A model generated the notes under the pieces. It searched no databases, was not told the origin of the DNA, and worked only from the letters and a program-made list of their open reading frames with translations. Position numbers and translations under genes: made by a program. Source: Euwallacea fornicatus (lineage: Eukaryota > Arthropoda > Insecta > Coleoptera > Curculionidae). Taken from it: 64,000 nt of DNA. Within the stretch, counting starts at the first letter, position 1; the number at the start of each line of letters is the position of its first letter. The DNA lies in NCBI RefSeq assembly GCF_040115645.1, contig NW_027096032.1, positions 434,001-498,000 on the forward strand, given 5' to 3'. This document shows, one piece after another, positions 38,101-51,150 of this stretch.

Positions 38101-39916
38101 TTCTGTCTTGGTGAGTTCTCTAGAAAAAGAGGAATTTATGTGCTCAAACACACATCTTTCGCGACTTTTCAAGATTTGAACCTCCGTAACTTCGACAAAT
38201 GAGCTCCAAATACCTACAAAATTTGACCACAGAATCACCTCTTTGAGCACTTCAACATGACTCATAAGGCTTCATTCTGTCTTGGTGAGTTTTCTAGAAA
38301 ACGAGTAATTTATGTGCTCAAACACATAACTTTCGTGACTTTTCAAGATTTGAACCTCCGTAACTTCGGCAAATGAGCTCCAAATACCTACAAAATTTGA
38401 CCACAGAATCACCTCTTTGAGCACTTCATCATGACTCATAAGGCTTCATTCTGTCTTCGTGAGTTTTCTAGAGAACGTCTAATTTATGTGCTCAAACACA
38501 CAACTTTCGTGACTTTTCCAGCTTTGAACCTCGTAACTTCGGCAAATGAGCTCCAAATACCTTCAAAATTTGACCACAGAATCACCTCTTTGAGCACTTC
38601 ATCATGACTCCTAAGGCTTCATTCTGTCTTGATGAGTTTTCTAGAAAACGAGTAATTTATGTGCTCAAACACACAACTTTCGTGACTTTTCAAGATTTGA
38701 ACCTCCGTAACTTCGGCAAATGAGCTCCAAATACCTACAAAATTTGACCACAGAATCACCTCTTTGAGCACTTCATCATGACTCATAAGGCTTCATTCTG
38801 TCTTGGTGAGTTTTCTAGAGAACGTCTAATTTATGTGCTCAAACACACAACTTTCGTGACTTTTCCAGCTTTGAACCTCGTAACTTCGGCAAATGAGCTC
38901 CAAATACCTACAAAATTTGACCACAGAATCACCTCTTTGAGCACTTCATCATGACTCATAAGGCTTCATTCTGTCTTCGTGAGTTTTCTAGAAAACGAGT
39001 AATTTATGTGCTCAAACACACATCTTTCGTGACTTTTCAAGATTTGAACCTACGTAACTTCGGCAAATGAGCTCCAAATACCTTCAAAATTTGACAACAG
39101 AATCACCTCGTGGAGCTCTTCATCATGACTAATAAGGCTTCATTCTGTCTTGGTGAGTTTTCTAGAAAACGAGTAATTTATGTGCTCAAACACACTTCTT
39201 TCCTGACTTTTCAAGATTTGAATCTCAGGAACTTCGGCAAATGAGCTCCAAATACCTTCAAAATTTGACCACAGAATCACCTCTTTGATCTCTTCATCAT
39301 GACTAATAAGGCTTCATTCTGTCTTGGTGAGTTTTCTAGAAAACGAGTAATTTATGTGCTCAAACACACATCTTTCGTGACTTTTCAAGATTTGAACCTC
39401 CGTAACTTCGGCAAATGAGCTCCAAATACCTTCAATATTTATTAACAGAATAACCTCGTTGAGCACTTCATCATGACTCATAAGGCTTCATTCTGTCTTG
39501 GTGAGTTTTCTAGAAAACGAGTAATTTATGTGCTCAAACACACATCTTTCGCGACTTTTCAAGATTTGAACCTCCGTAACTTCGACAAATGAGCTCCAAA
39601 TACCTACAAAATTTGACCACAGAATCACCTCTTTGAGCACTTCATCATGACTCATAAGGCTTCATTCTGTCTTGGTGAGTTTTCTAGAAAACGAGTAATT
39701 TATGTGCTCAAACACACATCTTTCGTGACTTTTCAAGATTTGAACCTCCGTAACTTCGGCAAATGAGCTCCAAATACCTTCAATATTTATTAACAGAATT
39801 ACCTCGTTGAGCACTTCATCATGACTCATAAGGCTTCATTCTGTCTTGGTGAGTTTTCTAGAAAACGAGTAATTTATGTGCTCAAACACACATCTTTCGT
39901 GACTTTTCAAGATTTG

Positions 39917-42900
39917 AACCTCCGTAACTTCGGCAAATGAGCTCCAAATACCTTCAATATTTATTAACAGAATAACCTCGTTGAGCACTTCATCATGACT
40001 CATAAGGCTTCATTCTGTCTTGGTGAGTTTTCTAGAAAACGAGTAATTTATGTGCTCAAACACACATCTTTCGTGACTTTTCAAGATTTGAACCTCCGTA
40101 ACTTCGGCAAATGAGCTCCAAATACCTTCAATATTTATTAACAGAATAACCTCGTTGAGCACTTCATCATGATTTCATAAGGCTTCATTCTGTCTTGGTG
40201 AGTTCTCTAGAAAAAGAGGAATTTATGTGCTCAAACACACATCTTTCGCGACTTTTCAAGATTTGAACCTCCGTAACTTCGACAAATGAGCTCCAAATAC
40301 CTACAAAATTTGACCACAGAATCACCTCTTTGAGCACTTCATCATGACTCATAAGGCTTCATTCTGTCTTGGTGAGTTTTCTAGAGAACGTCTAATTTAT
40401 GTGCTCAAACACACAACTTTCGTGACTTTTCCAGCTTTGAACCTCGTAACTTCGGCAAATGAGCTCCAAATACCTTCAAAATTTGACCACAGAATCACCT
40501 CTTTGAGCACTTCATCATGACTCATAAGGCTTCATTCTGTCTTGGTGAGTTTTCTAGAAAACGAGTAATTTATGTGCTCAAACACACATCTTTCGTGACT
40601 TTTCAAGATTTGAACCTCCGTAACTTCGGCAAATGAGCTCCAAATACCTTCAATATTTAATAACAGAATAACCTCTTTGAGCACTTCATCATGACTCATA
40701 AGGCTTCATTCTGTCTTGGTGAGTTTTCTAGAAAACGAGTAATTTATGTGCTCAAACACACATCTTTCGTGACTTTTCAAGATTTGAACCTCCGTAACTT
40801 CGGCAAATGAGCTCCAAATGCCTTCAAAATTTGACAACAGAACCACCTCGTGAAGCTCTTCATCATGATTTCATAAGGCTTCATTCTGTCTTGGTGAGTT
40901 CTCTAGAAAAAGAGGAATTTATGTGCTCAAACACACATCTTTCGCGACTTTTCAAGATTTGAACCTCCGTAACTTCGACAAATGAGCTCCAAATACCTAC
41001 AAAATTTGACCACAGAATCACCTCTTTGAGCACTTCAACATGACTCATAAGGCTTCATTCTGTCTTGGTGAGTTTTCTAGAAAACGAGTAATTTATGTGC
41101 TCAAACACATAACTTTCGTGACTTTTCAAGATTTGAACCTCCGTAACTTCGGCAAATGAGCTCCAAATACCTACAAAATTTGACCACAGAATCACCTCTT
41201 TGAGCACTTCATCATGACTCATAAGGCTTCATTCTGTCTTGGTGAGTTTTCTAGAAAACGAGGAATTTATGTGCTCAAACACACATCTTTCGCGACTTTT
41301 CAAGATTTGAACCTCCGTAACTTCGGCAAATGAGCTCCAAATACCTACAAAATTTGACCACAGAATCACCTCTTTGAGCACTTCATCATGACTCATAAGG
41401 CTTCATTCTGTCTTGGTGAGTTTTCTAGAAAACGAGTAATTTATGTGCTCAAACACACAACTTTCGTGACTTTTCAAGATTTGAACCTCCGTAACTTCGG
41501 CAAATGAGCTCCAAATACCTTCAAAATTTGACCACAGAATCACCTCTTTGAGCACTTCATCATGACTCATAAGGCTTCATTCTGTCTTGGTGAGTTTTCT
41601 AGAAAACGAGTAATTTATGTGCTCAAACACACATCTTTCGTGACTTTTCAAGATTTGAACCTCCGTAACTTCGGCAAATGAGCTCCAAATACCTTCAAAA
41701 TTTGACCACAGAATCACCTCTTTGATCTCTTCATCATGACTCATAAGGCTTCATTCTGTCTTGGTGAGTTTTCTAGAAAACGAGTAATTTATGTGCTCAA
41801 ACACACATCTTTCGTGACTTTTCAAGATTTGAACCTCCGTAACTTGGGCAAATGAGCTCCAAATACCTTCAATATTTATTAACAGAATAACCTCGTTGAG
41901 CACTTCATCATGACTCATAAGGCTTCATTCTGTCTTGGTGAGTTTTCTAGAAAACGAGTAATTTATGTGCTCAAACACACATCTTTCGTGACTTTTCAAG
42001 ATTTGAACCTCCGTAACTTCGGCAAATGAGCTCCAAATACCTTCAATATTTAATAACAGAATAACCTCGTTGAGCACTTCATCATGACTCATAAGGCTTC
42101 ATTCTGTCTTGGTGAGTTTTCTAGAAAACGAGTAATTTATGTGCTCAAACACACATCTTTCGTGACTTTTCAAGATTTGAACCTACGTAACTTCGGCAAA
42201 TGAGCTCCAAATACCTTCAAAATTTGACCACAGAATCACCTCGTTGAGCACTTCATCATGACTCATAAGGCTTCATTCTGTCCTGGTGAGTTTTCTAGAG
42301 AACGTCTAATTTATGTGCTCAAACACACAACTTTCGTGACTTTTCAAGATTTGAACCTCCGTAACTTCGGCAAATGAGCTCCAAATACCTTCAAAATTTG
42401 ACCACAGAATCACCTCTTTGAGCACTTCATCATGACTCATAAGGCTTCATTCTGTCTTGGTGAGTTTTCTAGAGAACGTCTAATTTATGTGCTCAAACAC
42501 ACAACTTTCGTGACTTTTCAAGATTTGAACCTCCGTAACTTCGGCAAATGAGCTCCAAATACCTTCAAAATTTGACCACAGAATCACCTCTTTGATCTCT
42601 TCATCATGACTCATAAGGCTTCATTCTGTCTTGGTGAGTTTTCTAGAAAACGAGTAATTTATGTGCTCAAACACACAACTTTCGTGACTTTTCAAGATTT
42701 GAACCTCCGTAACTTCGGCAAATGAGCTCCAAATACCTTCAAAATTTGACCACAGAATCACCTCTTTGAGCACTTCATCATGACTCATAAGGCTTCATTC
42801 TGTCTTGGTGAGTTTTCTAGAGAACGTCTAATTTATGTGCTCAAACACACAACTTTCGTGACTTTTCAAGATTTGAACCTCCGTAACTTCGGCAAATGAG

Positions 42901-45900
42901 CTCCAAATACCTTCAAAATTTGACCACAGAATCACCTCTTTGATCTCTTCATCATGACTCATAAGGCTTCATTCTGTCTTGGTGAGTTTTCTAGAAAACG
43001 AGTAATTTATGTGCTCAAACACACAACTTTCGTGACTTTTCAAGATTTGAACCTCCGTAACTTCGGCAAATGAGCTCCAAATACCTTCAAAATTTGACCA
43101 CAGAATCACCTCTTTGATCTCTTCATCATGACTCATAAGGCTTCATTCTGTCTTGGTGAGTTTTCTAGAAAACGAGTAATTTATGTGCTCAAACACACAT
43201 CTTTCGTGACTTTTCAAGATTTGAACCTCCGTAACTTCGGCAAATGAGCTCCAAATACCTTCAATATTTATTAACAGAATAACCTCGTTGAGCACTTCAT
43301 CATGACTCATAAGGCTTCATTCTGTCTTGGTGAGTTTTCTAGAAAACGAGTAATTTATGTGCTCAAACACACATCTTTCGTGACTTTTCAAGATTTGAAC
43401 CTCCGTAACTTCGGCAAATGAGCTCCAAATACCTTCAATATTTAATAACAGAATAACCTCGTTGAGCACTTCATCATGACTCATAAGGCTTTATTCTGTC
43501 TTGGTGAGTTTTCTAGAAAACGAGTAATTTATGTGCTCAAACACACATCTTTCGTGACTTTTCAAGATTTGAACCTCCGTAACTTCGGCAAATGAGCTCC
43601 AAATACCTTCAAAATTTGACAACAGAATCACCTCGTGGAGCACTTCATCATGACTCATAAGGCTTCATTCTGTCTTGGTGAGTTTTCTAGAAAACGAGTA
43701 ATTTATGTGTTCAAACACACATCTTTCGTGACTTTTCAAGATTTGAACCTCCGTAACTTCGGCAAATGAGCTCCAAATACCTTCAATATTTATTAACAGA
43801 ATAACCTCGTTGAGCACTTCATCATGACTCATAAGGCTTCATTCTGTCTTGGTGAGTTTTCTAGAAAACGAGTAATTTATGTGTTCAAACACACATCTTT
43901 CGTGACTTTTCAAGATTTGAACCTCCGTAACTTCGGCAAATGAGCTCCAAATACCTTCAATATTTATTAACAGAATAACCTCGTTGAGCACTTCATCATG
44001 ACTCATAAGGCTTCATTCTGTCTTGGTGAGTTTTCTAGAAAACGAGTAATTTATGTGCTCAAACACACATCTTTCGTGACTTTTCAAGATTTGAACCTCC
44101 GTAACTTCGGCAAATGAGCTCCAAATACCTTCAATATTTATTAACAGAATAACCTCGTTGAGCACTTCATCATGACTCATAAGGCTTCATTCTGTCTTGG
44201 TGAGTTTTCTAGAAAACGAGTAATTTATGTGTTCAAACACACATCTTTCGTGACTTTTCAAGATTTGAACCTCCGTAACTTCGGCAAATGAGCTCCAAAT
44301 ACCTTCAATATTTAATAACAGAATAACCTCGTGGAGCTCGTCATCATGACTCATAAGGCTTCATTCTTTCTTGGTGAGTTTTCTAGAAAACGAGTAATTT
44401 ATGTGCTCAAACACACAACTTTCGTGACTTTTCCAGTTTTGAACCTCGTAACTTCGGCAAATGAGCTCCAAATGCCTTCAAAATTTGACAACAGAACCAC
44501 CTCGTGAAGCTCTTCATCATGATTTCATAAGGCTTCATTCTGTCTTGGTGAGTTCTCTAGAAAAAGAGGAATTTATGTGCTCAAACACACATCTTTCGCG
44601 ACTTTTCAAGATTTGAACCTCCGTAACTTCGACAAATGAGCTCCAAATACCTACAAAATTTGACCACAGAATCACCTCTTTGAGCACTTCAACATGACTC
44701 ATAAGGCTTCATTCTGTCTTGGTGAGTTTTCTAGAAAACGAGTAATTTATGTGCTCAAACACATAACTTTCGTGACTTTTCAAGATTTGAACCTCCGTAA
44801 CTTCGGCAAATGAGCTCCAAATACCTACAAAATTTGACCACAGAATCACCTCTTTGAGCACTTCATCATGACTCATAAGGCTTCATTCTGTCTTCGTGAG
44901 TTTTCTAGAGAACGTCTAATTTATGTGCTCAAACACACAACTTTCGTGACTTTTCCAGCTTTGAACCTCGTAACTTCGGCAAATGAGCTCCAAATACCTT
45001 CAAAATTTGACCACAGAATCACCTCTTTGAGCACTTCATCATGACTCCTAAGGCTTCATTCTGTCTTGATGAGTTTTCTAGAAAACGAGTAATTTATGTG
45101 CTCAAACACACAACTTTCGTGACTTTTCAAGATTTGAACCTCCGTAACTTCGGCAAATGAGCTCCAAATACCTACAAAATTTGACCACAGAATCACCTCT
45201 TTGAGCACTTCATCATGACTCATAAGGCTTCATTCTGTCTTGGTGAGTTTTCTAGAGAACGTCTAATTTATGTGCTCAAACACACAACTTTCGTGACTTT
45301 TCCAGCTTTGAACCTCGTAACTTCGGCAAATGAGCTCCAAATACCTACAAAATTTGACCACAGAATCACCTCTTTGAGCACTTCATCATGACTCATAAGG
45401 CTTCATTCTGTCTTCGTGAGTTTTCTAGAAAACGAGTAATTTATGTGCTCAAACACACATCTTTCGTGACTTTTCAAGATTTGAACCTACGTAACTTCGG
45501 CAAATGAGCTCCAAATACCTTCAAAATTTGACAACAGAATCACCTCGTGGAGCTCTTCATCATGACTAATAAGGCTTCATTCTGTCTTGGTGAGTTTTCT
45601 AGAAAACGAGTAATTTATGTGCTCAAACACACTTCTTTCCTGACTTTTCAAGATTTGAATCTCAGGAACTTCGGCAAATGAGCTCCAAATACCTTCAAAA
45701 TTTGACCACAGAATCACCTCTTTGATCTCTTCATCATGACTAATAAGGCTTCATTCTGTCTTGGTGAGTTTTCTAGAAAACGAGTAATTTATGTGCTCAA
45801 ACACACATCTTTCGTGACTTTTCAAGATTTGAACCTCCGTAACTTCGGCAAATGAGCTCCAAATACCTTCAATATTTATTAACAGAATAACCTCGTTGAG

Positions 45901-46607
45901 CACTTCATCATGACTCATAAGGCTTCATTCTGTCTTGGTGAGTTTTCTAGAAAACGAGTAATTTATGTGCTCAAACACACATCTTTCGCGACTTTTCAAG
46001 ATTTGAACCTCCGTAACTTCGACAAATGAGCTCCAAATACCTACAAAATTTGACCACAGAATCACCTCTTTGAGCACTTCATCATGACTCATAAGGCTTC
46101 ATTCTGTCTTGGTGAGTTTTCTAGAAAACGAGTAATTTATGTGCTCAAACACACATCTTTCGTGACTTTTCAAGATTTGAACCTCCGTAACTTCGGCAAA
46201 TGAGCTCCAAATACCTTCAATATTTATTAACAGAATTACCTCGTTGAGCACTTCATCATGACTCATAAGGCTTCATTCTGTCTTGGTGAGTTTTCTAGAA
46301 AACGAGTAATTTATGTGCTCAAACACACATCTTTCGTGACTTTTCAAGATTTGAACCTCCGTAACTTCGGCAAATGAGCTCCAAATACCTTCAATATTTA
46401 TTAACAGAATAACCTCGTTGAGCACTTCATCATGACTCATAAGGCTTCATTCTGTCTTGGTGAGTTTTCTAGAAAACGAGTAATTTATGTGCTCAAACAC
46501 ACATCTTTCGTGACTTTTCAAGATTTGAACCTCCGTAACTTCGGCAAATGAGCTCCAAATACCTTCAATATTTATTAACAGAATAACCTCGTTGAGCACT
46601 TCATCAT
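39917..46607 (+). repeat. 37-monomer higher-order repeat, copy 2 (6,437 bp plus about 250 bp)
   Basis: This is the tandem partner of copy 1. Alignment at offset 6,437 continues to about 46,607, where copy 1 reads GATTTCAT followed by TTCTCTAG (from 40,171) and this copy reads GACTCAT followed by TTTTCTAAAAAACGAGG. One private difference is G at 41,846 (AACTTGGGC), where copy 1 has C at 35,409. The very low difference count means a collapsed or duplicated assembly should be considered alongside true recent duplication. Confidence 0.9.
44387..44575 (+). repeat. Length-compensated monomer haplotype (representative)
   Basis: This monomer loses one base in GAACCTCGTAAC (others read GAACCTCCGTAAC) and gains one in GATTTCATAAGG (others read GACTCATAAGG), so its total stays 174. 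The two indels travel with AAATGCC, GAACCACC, GTGAAGC and the following TTCTCTAGAAAAAGAGG. The haplotype recurs near 33,130, 38,010, 48,960, 51,220, 54,010, 57,130, 58,190, 59,400 and 62,520. Recombinant monomers carry only one indel: the extra base near 33,734, 34,430, 40,171 and 40,867; the missing base near 34,007, 38,530 and 57,493. Confidence 0.7.
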
Positions 46608-46799
46608 GACTCATAAGGCTTCATTCTGTCTTGGTGAGTTTTCTAAAAAACGAGGAATTTATGTGCTCAAACACACATCTTTCGCGACTTTTCAAGATTT
46701 GAACCTCCGTAACTTCGACAAATGAGCTCCAAATACCTACAAAATTTGACCACAGAATCACCTCTTTGAGCACTTCATCATGACTCATAAGGCTTCATT

Positions 46800-47580
46800 C
46801 TGTCTTGGTGAGTTTTCTAGAAAACGAGTAATTTATGTGCTCAAACACACAACTTTCGTGACTTTTCAAGATTTGAACCTCCGTAACTTCGGCAAATGAG
46901 CTCCAAATACCTTCAAAATTTGACCACAGAATCACCTCTTTGAGCACTTCATCATGACTCATAAGGCTTCATTCTGTCTTGGTGAGTTTTCTAGAAAACG
47001 AGTAATTTATGTGCTCAAACACACATCTTTCGTGACTTTTCAAGATTTGAACCTCCGTAACTTCGGCAAATGAGCTCCAAATACCTTCAAAATTTGACCA
47101 CAGAATCACCTCTTTGATCTCTTCATCATGACTCATAAGGCTTCATTCTGTCTTGGTGAGTTTTCTAGAAAACGAGTAATTTATGTGCTCAAACACACAT
47201 CTTTCGTGACTTTTCAAGATTTGAACCTCCGTAACTTCGGCAAATGAGCTCCAAATACCTTCAATATTTATTAACAGAATAACCTCGTTGAGCACTTCAT
47301 CATGACTCATAAGGCTTCATTCTGTCTTGGTGAGTTTTCTAGAAAACGAGTAATTTATGTGCTCAAACACACATCTTTCGTGACTTTTCAAGATTTGAAC
47401 CTCCGTAACTTCGGCAAATGAGCTCCAAATACCTTCAATATTTAATAACAGAATAACCTCGTTGAGCACTTCATCATGACTCATAAGGCTTCATTCTGTC
47501 TTGGTGAGTTTTCTAGAAAACGAGTAATTTATGTGCTCAAACACACATCTTTCGTGACTTTTCAAGATTTGAACCTACGT
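46800..47580 (+). repeat. Partial third copy of the 37-monomer unit (about 4.5 monomers)
   Basis: From 46,803 the sequence tracks 41,411 onwards at an offset of 5,392 bp (31 monomers minus 2). It reads ACAACTTTCG monomer, ATCTTTCG monomer with TTTGATCTC, a TTTATTAACAG monomer, then a TTTAATAACAG monomer. The match fails near 47,600, where this copy reads CCTCTTTGAG and the partner CCTCGTTGAG. It is a remnant of a third unit, shortened by six monomers relative to the expected 6,437-bp spacing. Confidence 0.75.
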
Positions 47581-48549
47581 AACTTCGGCAAATGAGCTCC
47601 AAATACCTTCAAAATTTGACCACAGAATCACCTCTTTGAGCACTTCATCATGACTCATAAGGCTTCATTCTGTCTTCGTGAGTTTTCTAGAAAACGAGTG
47701 ATTTATGTGTTCAAACACACATCTTTCGTGACTTTTCAAGATTTGAACCTACGTAACTTCGGCAAATGAGCTCCAAATACCTTCAAAATTTGACAACAGA
47801 ATCACCTCGTGGAGCTCTTCATCATGACTAATAAGGCTTCATTCTGTCTTGGTGAGTTTTCTAGAAAACGAGTAATTTATGTGCTCAAACACACTTCTTT
47901 CCTGACTTTTCAAGATTTGAATCTCAGGAACTTCGGCAAATGAGCTCCAAATACCTTCAAAATTTGACCACAGAATCACCTCTTTGATCTCTTCATCATG
48001 ACTAATAAGGCTTCATTCTGTCTTGGTGAGTTTTCTAGAAAACGAGTAATTTATGTGCTCAAACACACTTCTTTCCTGACTTTTCAAGATTTGAATCTCA
48101 GGAACTTCGGCAAATGAGCTCCAAATACCTTCAAAATTTGACCACAGAATCACCTCTTTGATCTCTTCATCATGACTAATAAGGCTTCATTCTGTCTTGG
48201 TGAGTTTTCTAGAAAACGAGTAATTTATGTGCTCAAACACACTTCTTTCCTGACTTTTCAAGATTTGAATCTCAGGAACTTCGGCAAATGAGCTCGAAAT
48301 ACCTTCAAAATTTGACCACAGAATCACCTCTTTGATCTCTTCATCATGACTAATAAGGCTTCATTCCATCTTGGTGAGTTTTCTAGAAAACGAGTAATTT
48401 ATGTGCTCAAACACACATCTTTCCTGACTTTTCAAGATTTGAATCTCAGGAACTTCGGCAAATGAGCTCCAAATACCTTCAAAAGTTGACAACAGAATCA
48501 CCTCGTGGAGTTCTTCATCATGACTCATAAGGCTTCATTGTATCTTGGT

Positions 48550-48562
48550 GAATTTTCTAGAA
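48550..48562. promoter_or_regulatory. Perfect three-unit heat-shock-like element, first of nine
   Basis: GAATTTTCTAGAA here forms GAA-nn-TTC-nn-GAA, the three-pentamer arrangement that binds an HSF trimer. The usual monomer has GAG in the first position. The same perfect element occurs at 50,986-50,998, 52,900-52,912, 53,596-53,608, 53,770-53,782, 56,380-56,392, 56,727-56,739, 57,944-57,956 and 59,162-59,174. All nine lie in a special subtype with TTGTATCTTGG before it and GAGTAAATTAA after it, so they descend from one ancestral change spread by duplication. The sequence shows no function. Confidence 0.5.
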
Positions 48563-48879
48563 AACGAGTAAATTAACTGCTCAAACACACATCTTTCGTG
48601 ACTTTTCCAGATTTGAACCTCCGTAACTTCGGCAAATGAGCTCCAAATACCTACAAAATTTGACCACAGAATCACCTCTTTGAGCACTTCATCATGACTC
48701 ATAAGGCTTCATTCTGTCTTCGTGAGTTTTCTAGAAAACAAGTAATTTATGTGTTCAAACACACATCTTTCGTGACTTTTCAAGATTTGAACCTACGTAA
48801 CTTCGGCAAATGAGCTCCAAATACCTTCAAAATTTGACAACAGAATCAACTCGTGGAGCTCTTCATCATGACTAATAAG

Positions 48880-51150
48880 GCTTCATTCTGTCTTGGTGAG
48901 TTTTCTAGAAAACGAGTAATTTATGTGCTCAAACACACAACTTTCGTGACTTTTCCAGCTTTGAACCTCGTAACTTCGGCAAATGAGCTCCAAATGCCTT
49001 CAAAATTTGACAACAGAACCACCTCGTGAAGCTCTTCATCATGATTTCATAAGGCTTCATTCTGTCTTGGTGAGTTCTCTAGAAAAAGAGGAATTTATGT
49101 GCTCAAACACACATCTTTCGCGACTTTTCAAGATTTGAACCTCCGTAACTTCGACAAATGAGCTCCAAATACCTACAAAATTTGACAACAGAATAACCTC
49201 GTGGAGCTCGTCATCATGACTCATAAGGCTTCATTCTGTCTTGGTGAGTTTTCTAGAAAACGAGTAATTTATGTGCTCAAACACACATCTTTCGTGACTT
49301 TTCAAGATTTGAACCTCCGTAACTTCGGCAAATGAGCTCCAAATACCTACAAAATTTGACCACAGAATCACCTCTTTGAGCACTTCATCATGACTCATAA
49401 GGCTTCATTCTGTCTTCGTGAGTTTTCTAGAAAACGAGTAATTTATGTGCTCAAACACACATCTTTCGTGACTTTTCAAGATTTGAACCTACGTAACTTC
49501 GGCAAATGAGCTCCAAATACCTTCAAAATTTGACAACAGAATCACCTCGTGGAGCTCTTCATCATGACTAATAAGGCTTCATTCTGTCTTGGTGAGTTTT
49601 CTAGAAAACGAGTAATTTATGTGCTCAAACACACTTCTTTCCTGACTTTTCAAGATTTGAATCTCAGGAACTTCGGCAAATGAGCTCCAAATACCTTCAA
49701 AATTTGACCACAGAATCACCTCTTTGATCTCTTCATCATGACTAATAAGGCTTCATTCTGTCTTGGTGAGTTTTCTAGAAAACGAGTAATTTATGTGCTC
49801 AAACACACTTCTTTCCTGACTTTTCAAGATTTGAATCTCAGGAACTTTGGCAAATGAGCTCCAAATACCTTCAAAATTTGACCACAGAATCACCTCTTTG
49901 ATCTCTTCATCATGACTAATAAGGCTTCATTCTGTCTTGGTGAGTTTTCTAGAAAACGAGTAATTTATGTGCTCAAACACACTTCTTTCCTGACTTTTCA
50001 AGATTTGAATCTCAGGAACTTTGGCAAATGAGCTCCAAATACCTTCAAAATTTGACCACAGAATCACCTCTTTGATCTCTTCATCATGACTAATAAGGCT
50101 TCATTCTGTCTTGGTGAGTTTTCTAGAAAACGAGTAATTTATGTGCTCAAACACACTTCTTTCCTGACTTTTCAAGATTTGAATCTCAGGAACTTCGGCA
50201 AATGAGCTCCAAATACCTTCAAAATTTGACCACAGAATCACCTCTTTGATCTCTTCATCATGACTAATAAGGCTTCATTCTGTCTTGGTGAGTTTTCTAG
50301 AAAACGAGTAATTTATGTGCTCAAACACACTTCTTTCCTGACTTTTCAAGATTTGAATCTCAGGAACTTCGGCAAATGAGCTCCAAATACCTTCAAAATT
50401 TGACCACAGAATCACCTCTTTGATCTCTTCATCATGACTAATAAGGCTTCATTCTGTCTTCGTGAGTTTTCTAGAAAACGAGTAATTTATGTGCTCAAAG
50501 ACACATCTTTCGTGACTTTTCAAGATTTGAACCTCCGTAACTTCGGCAAATGAGCCCCAAATACCTTCAAAATTTGACCACAGAATCACCTCTTTGATCT
50601 CTTCATCATGACTCATAAGGCTTCATTCTGTCTTGGTGAGTTTTCTAGAAAACGAGTAATTTATGTGCTCAAACACACATCTTCCCTGACTTTTCAAGAT
50701 TTGAATCTCAGGAACTTCGGCAAATGAGCTCGAAATACCTTCAAAATTTGACCACAGAATCACCTCTTTGATCTCTTCATCATGACTAATAAGGCTTCAT
50801 TCTATCTTGGTGAGTTTTCTAGAAAACGAGTAATTTATGTGCTCAAACACACATCTTTCCTGACTTTTCAAGATTTGAATCTCAGGAACTTCGGCAAATG
50901 AGCTCCAAATACCTTCAAAATTTGACAACAGAATAACCTCGTTGAGCACTTCATCATGACTCATAAGGCTTCATTGTATCTTGGTGAATTTTCTAGAAAA
51001 CGAGTAAATTAAGTGCTCAAACACACATCTTTCGTGACTTTTCCAGATTTGAACCTCCGTAACTTCGGCAAATGAGCTCCAAATACCTTCAAAATTTGAC
51101 AACAGAATAACCTCGTTGAGCACTTCATCATGACTCATAAGGCTTCATTC
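48880..51150 (+). repeat. 13-monomer higher-order block, copy a
   Basis: Alignment to the next block holds at exactly 2,262 bp (13 x 174): the TTCTCTAGAAAAAGAG marker is at 49,081 and 51,343, and TGTCTTCGTGAG at 49,411 and 51,673. Toward the right the offset drops to 1,914 bp (11 monomers), shown by the rare TGAGCCCCAAAT at 50,551 and 52,465. The lost monomers belong to the run of five similar CACTTCTTTCCTGAC monomers between 49,630 and 50,450. The block ends with one GTGAATTTTCTAG monomer near 50,986. Confidence 0.8.

Larger units (their letters stand above)
33480..39916 (+). repeat. 37-monomer higher-order repeat, copy 1 (6,437 bp)
   Basis: Markers along this block recur exactly 6,437 bp downstream: CTAGAGAACGTC at 33,944 and 40,381; AAATGCC at 34,381 and 40,818; CCAGTTTT at 37,996 and 44,433; CTCCTAAGG with CTTGATGAG near 38,610 and 45,047; the TTCCTGAC monomer near 39,190 and 45,627; and GAATTACC near 39,797 and 46,234. 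6,437 is 37 x 174 minus 1; the unit includes both one-base-short and one-base-long monomers. To the left of 33,480 the match is lost. I saw very few differences in the aligned stretch, so this is the most recent large amplification in the window. Confidence 0.9.

Noticed and set aside
33480..46607. Two separate genes or a segmental duplication of genic DNA
   Set aside because: The 6,437-bp unit consists wholly of 37 satellite monomers. No non-satellite DNA is carried along.
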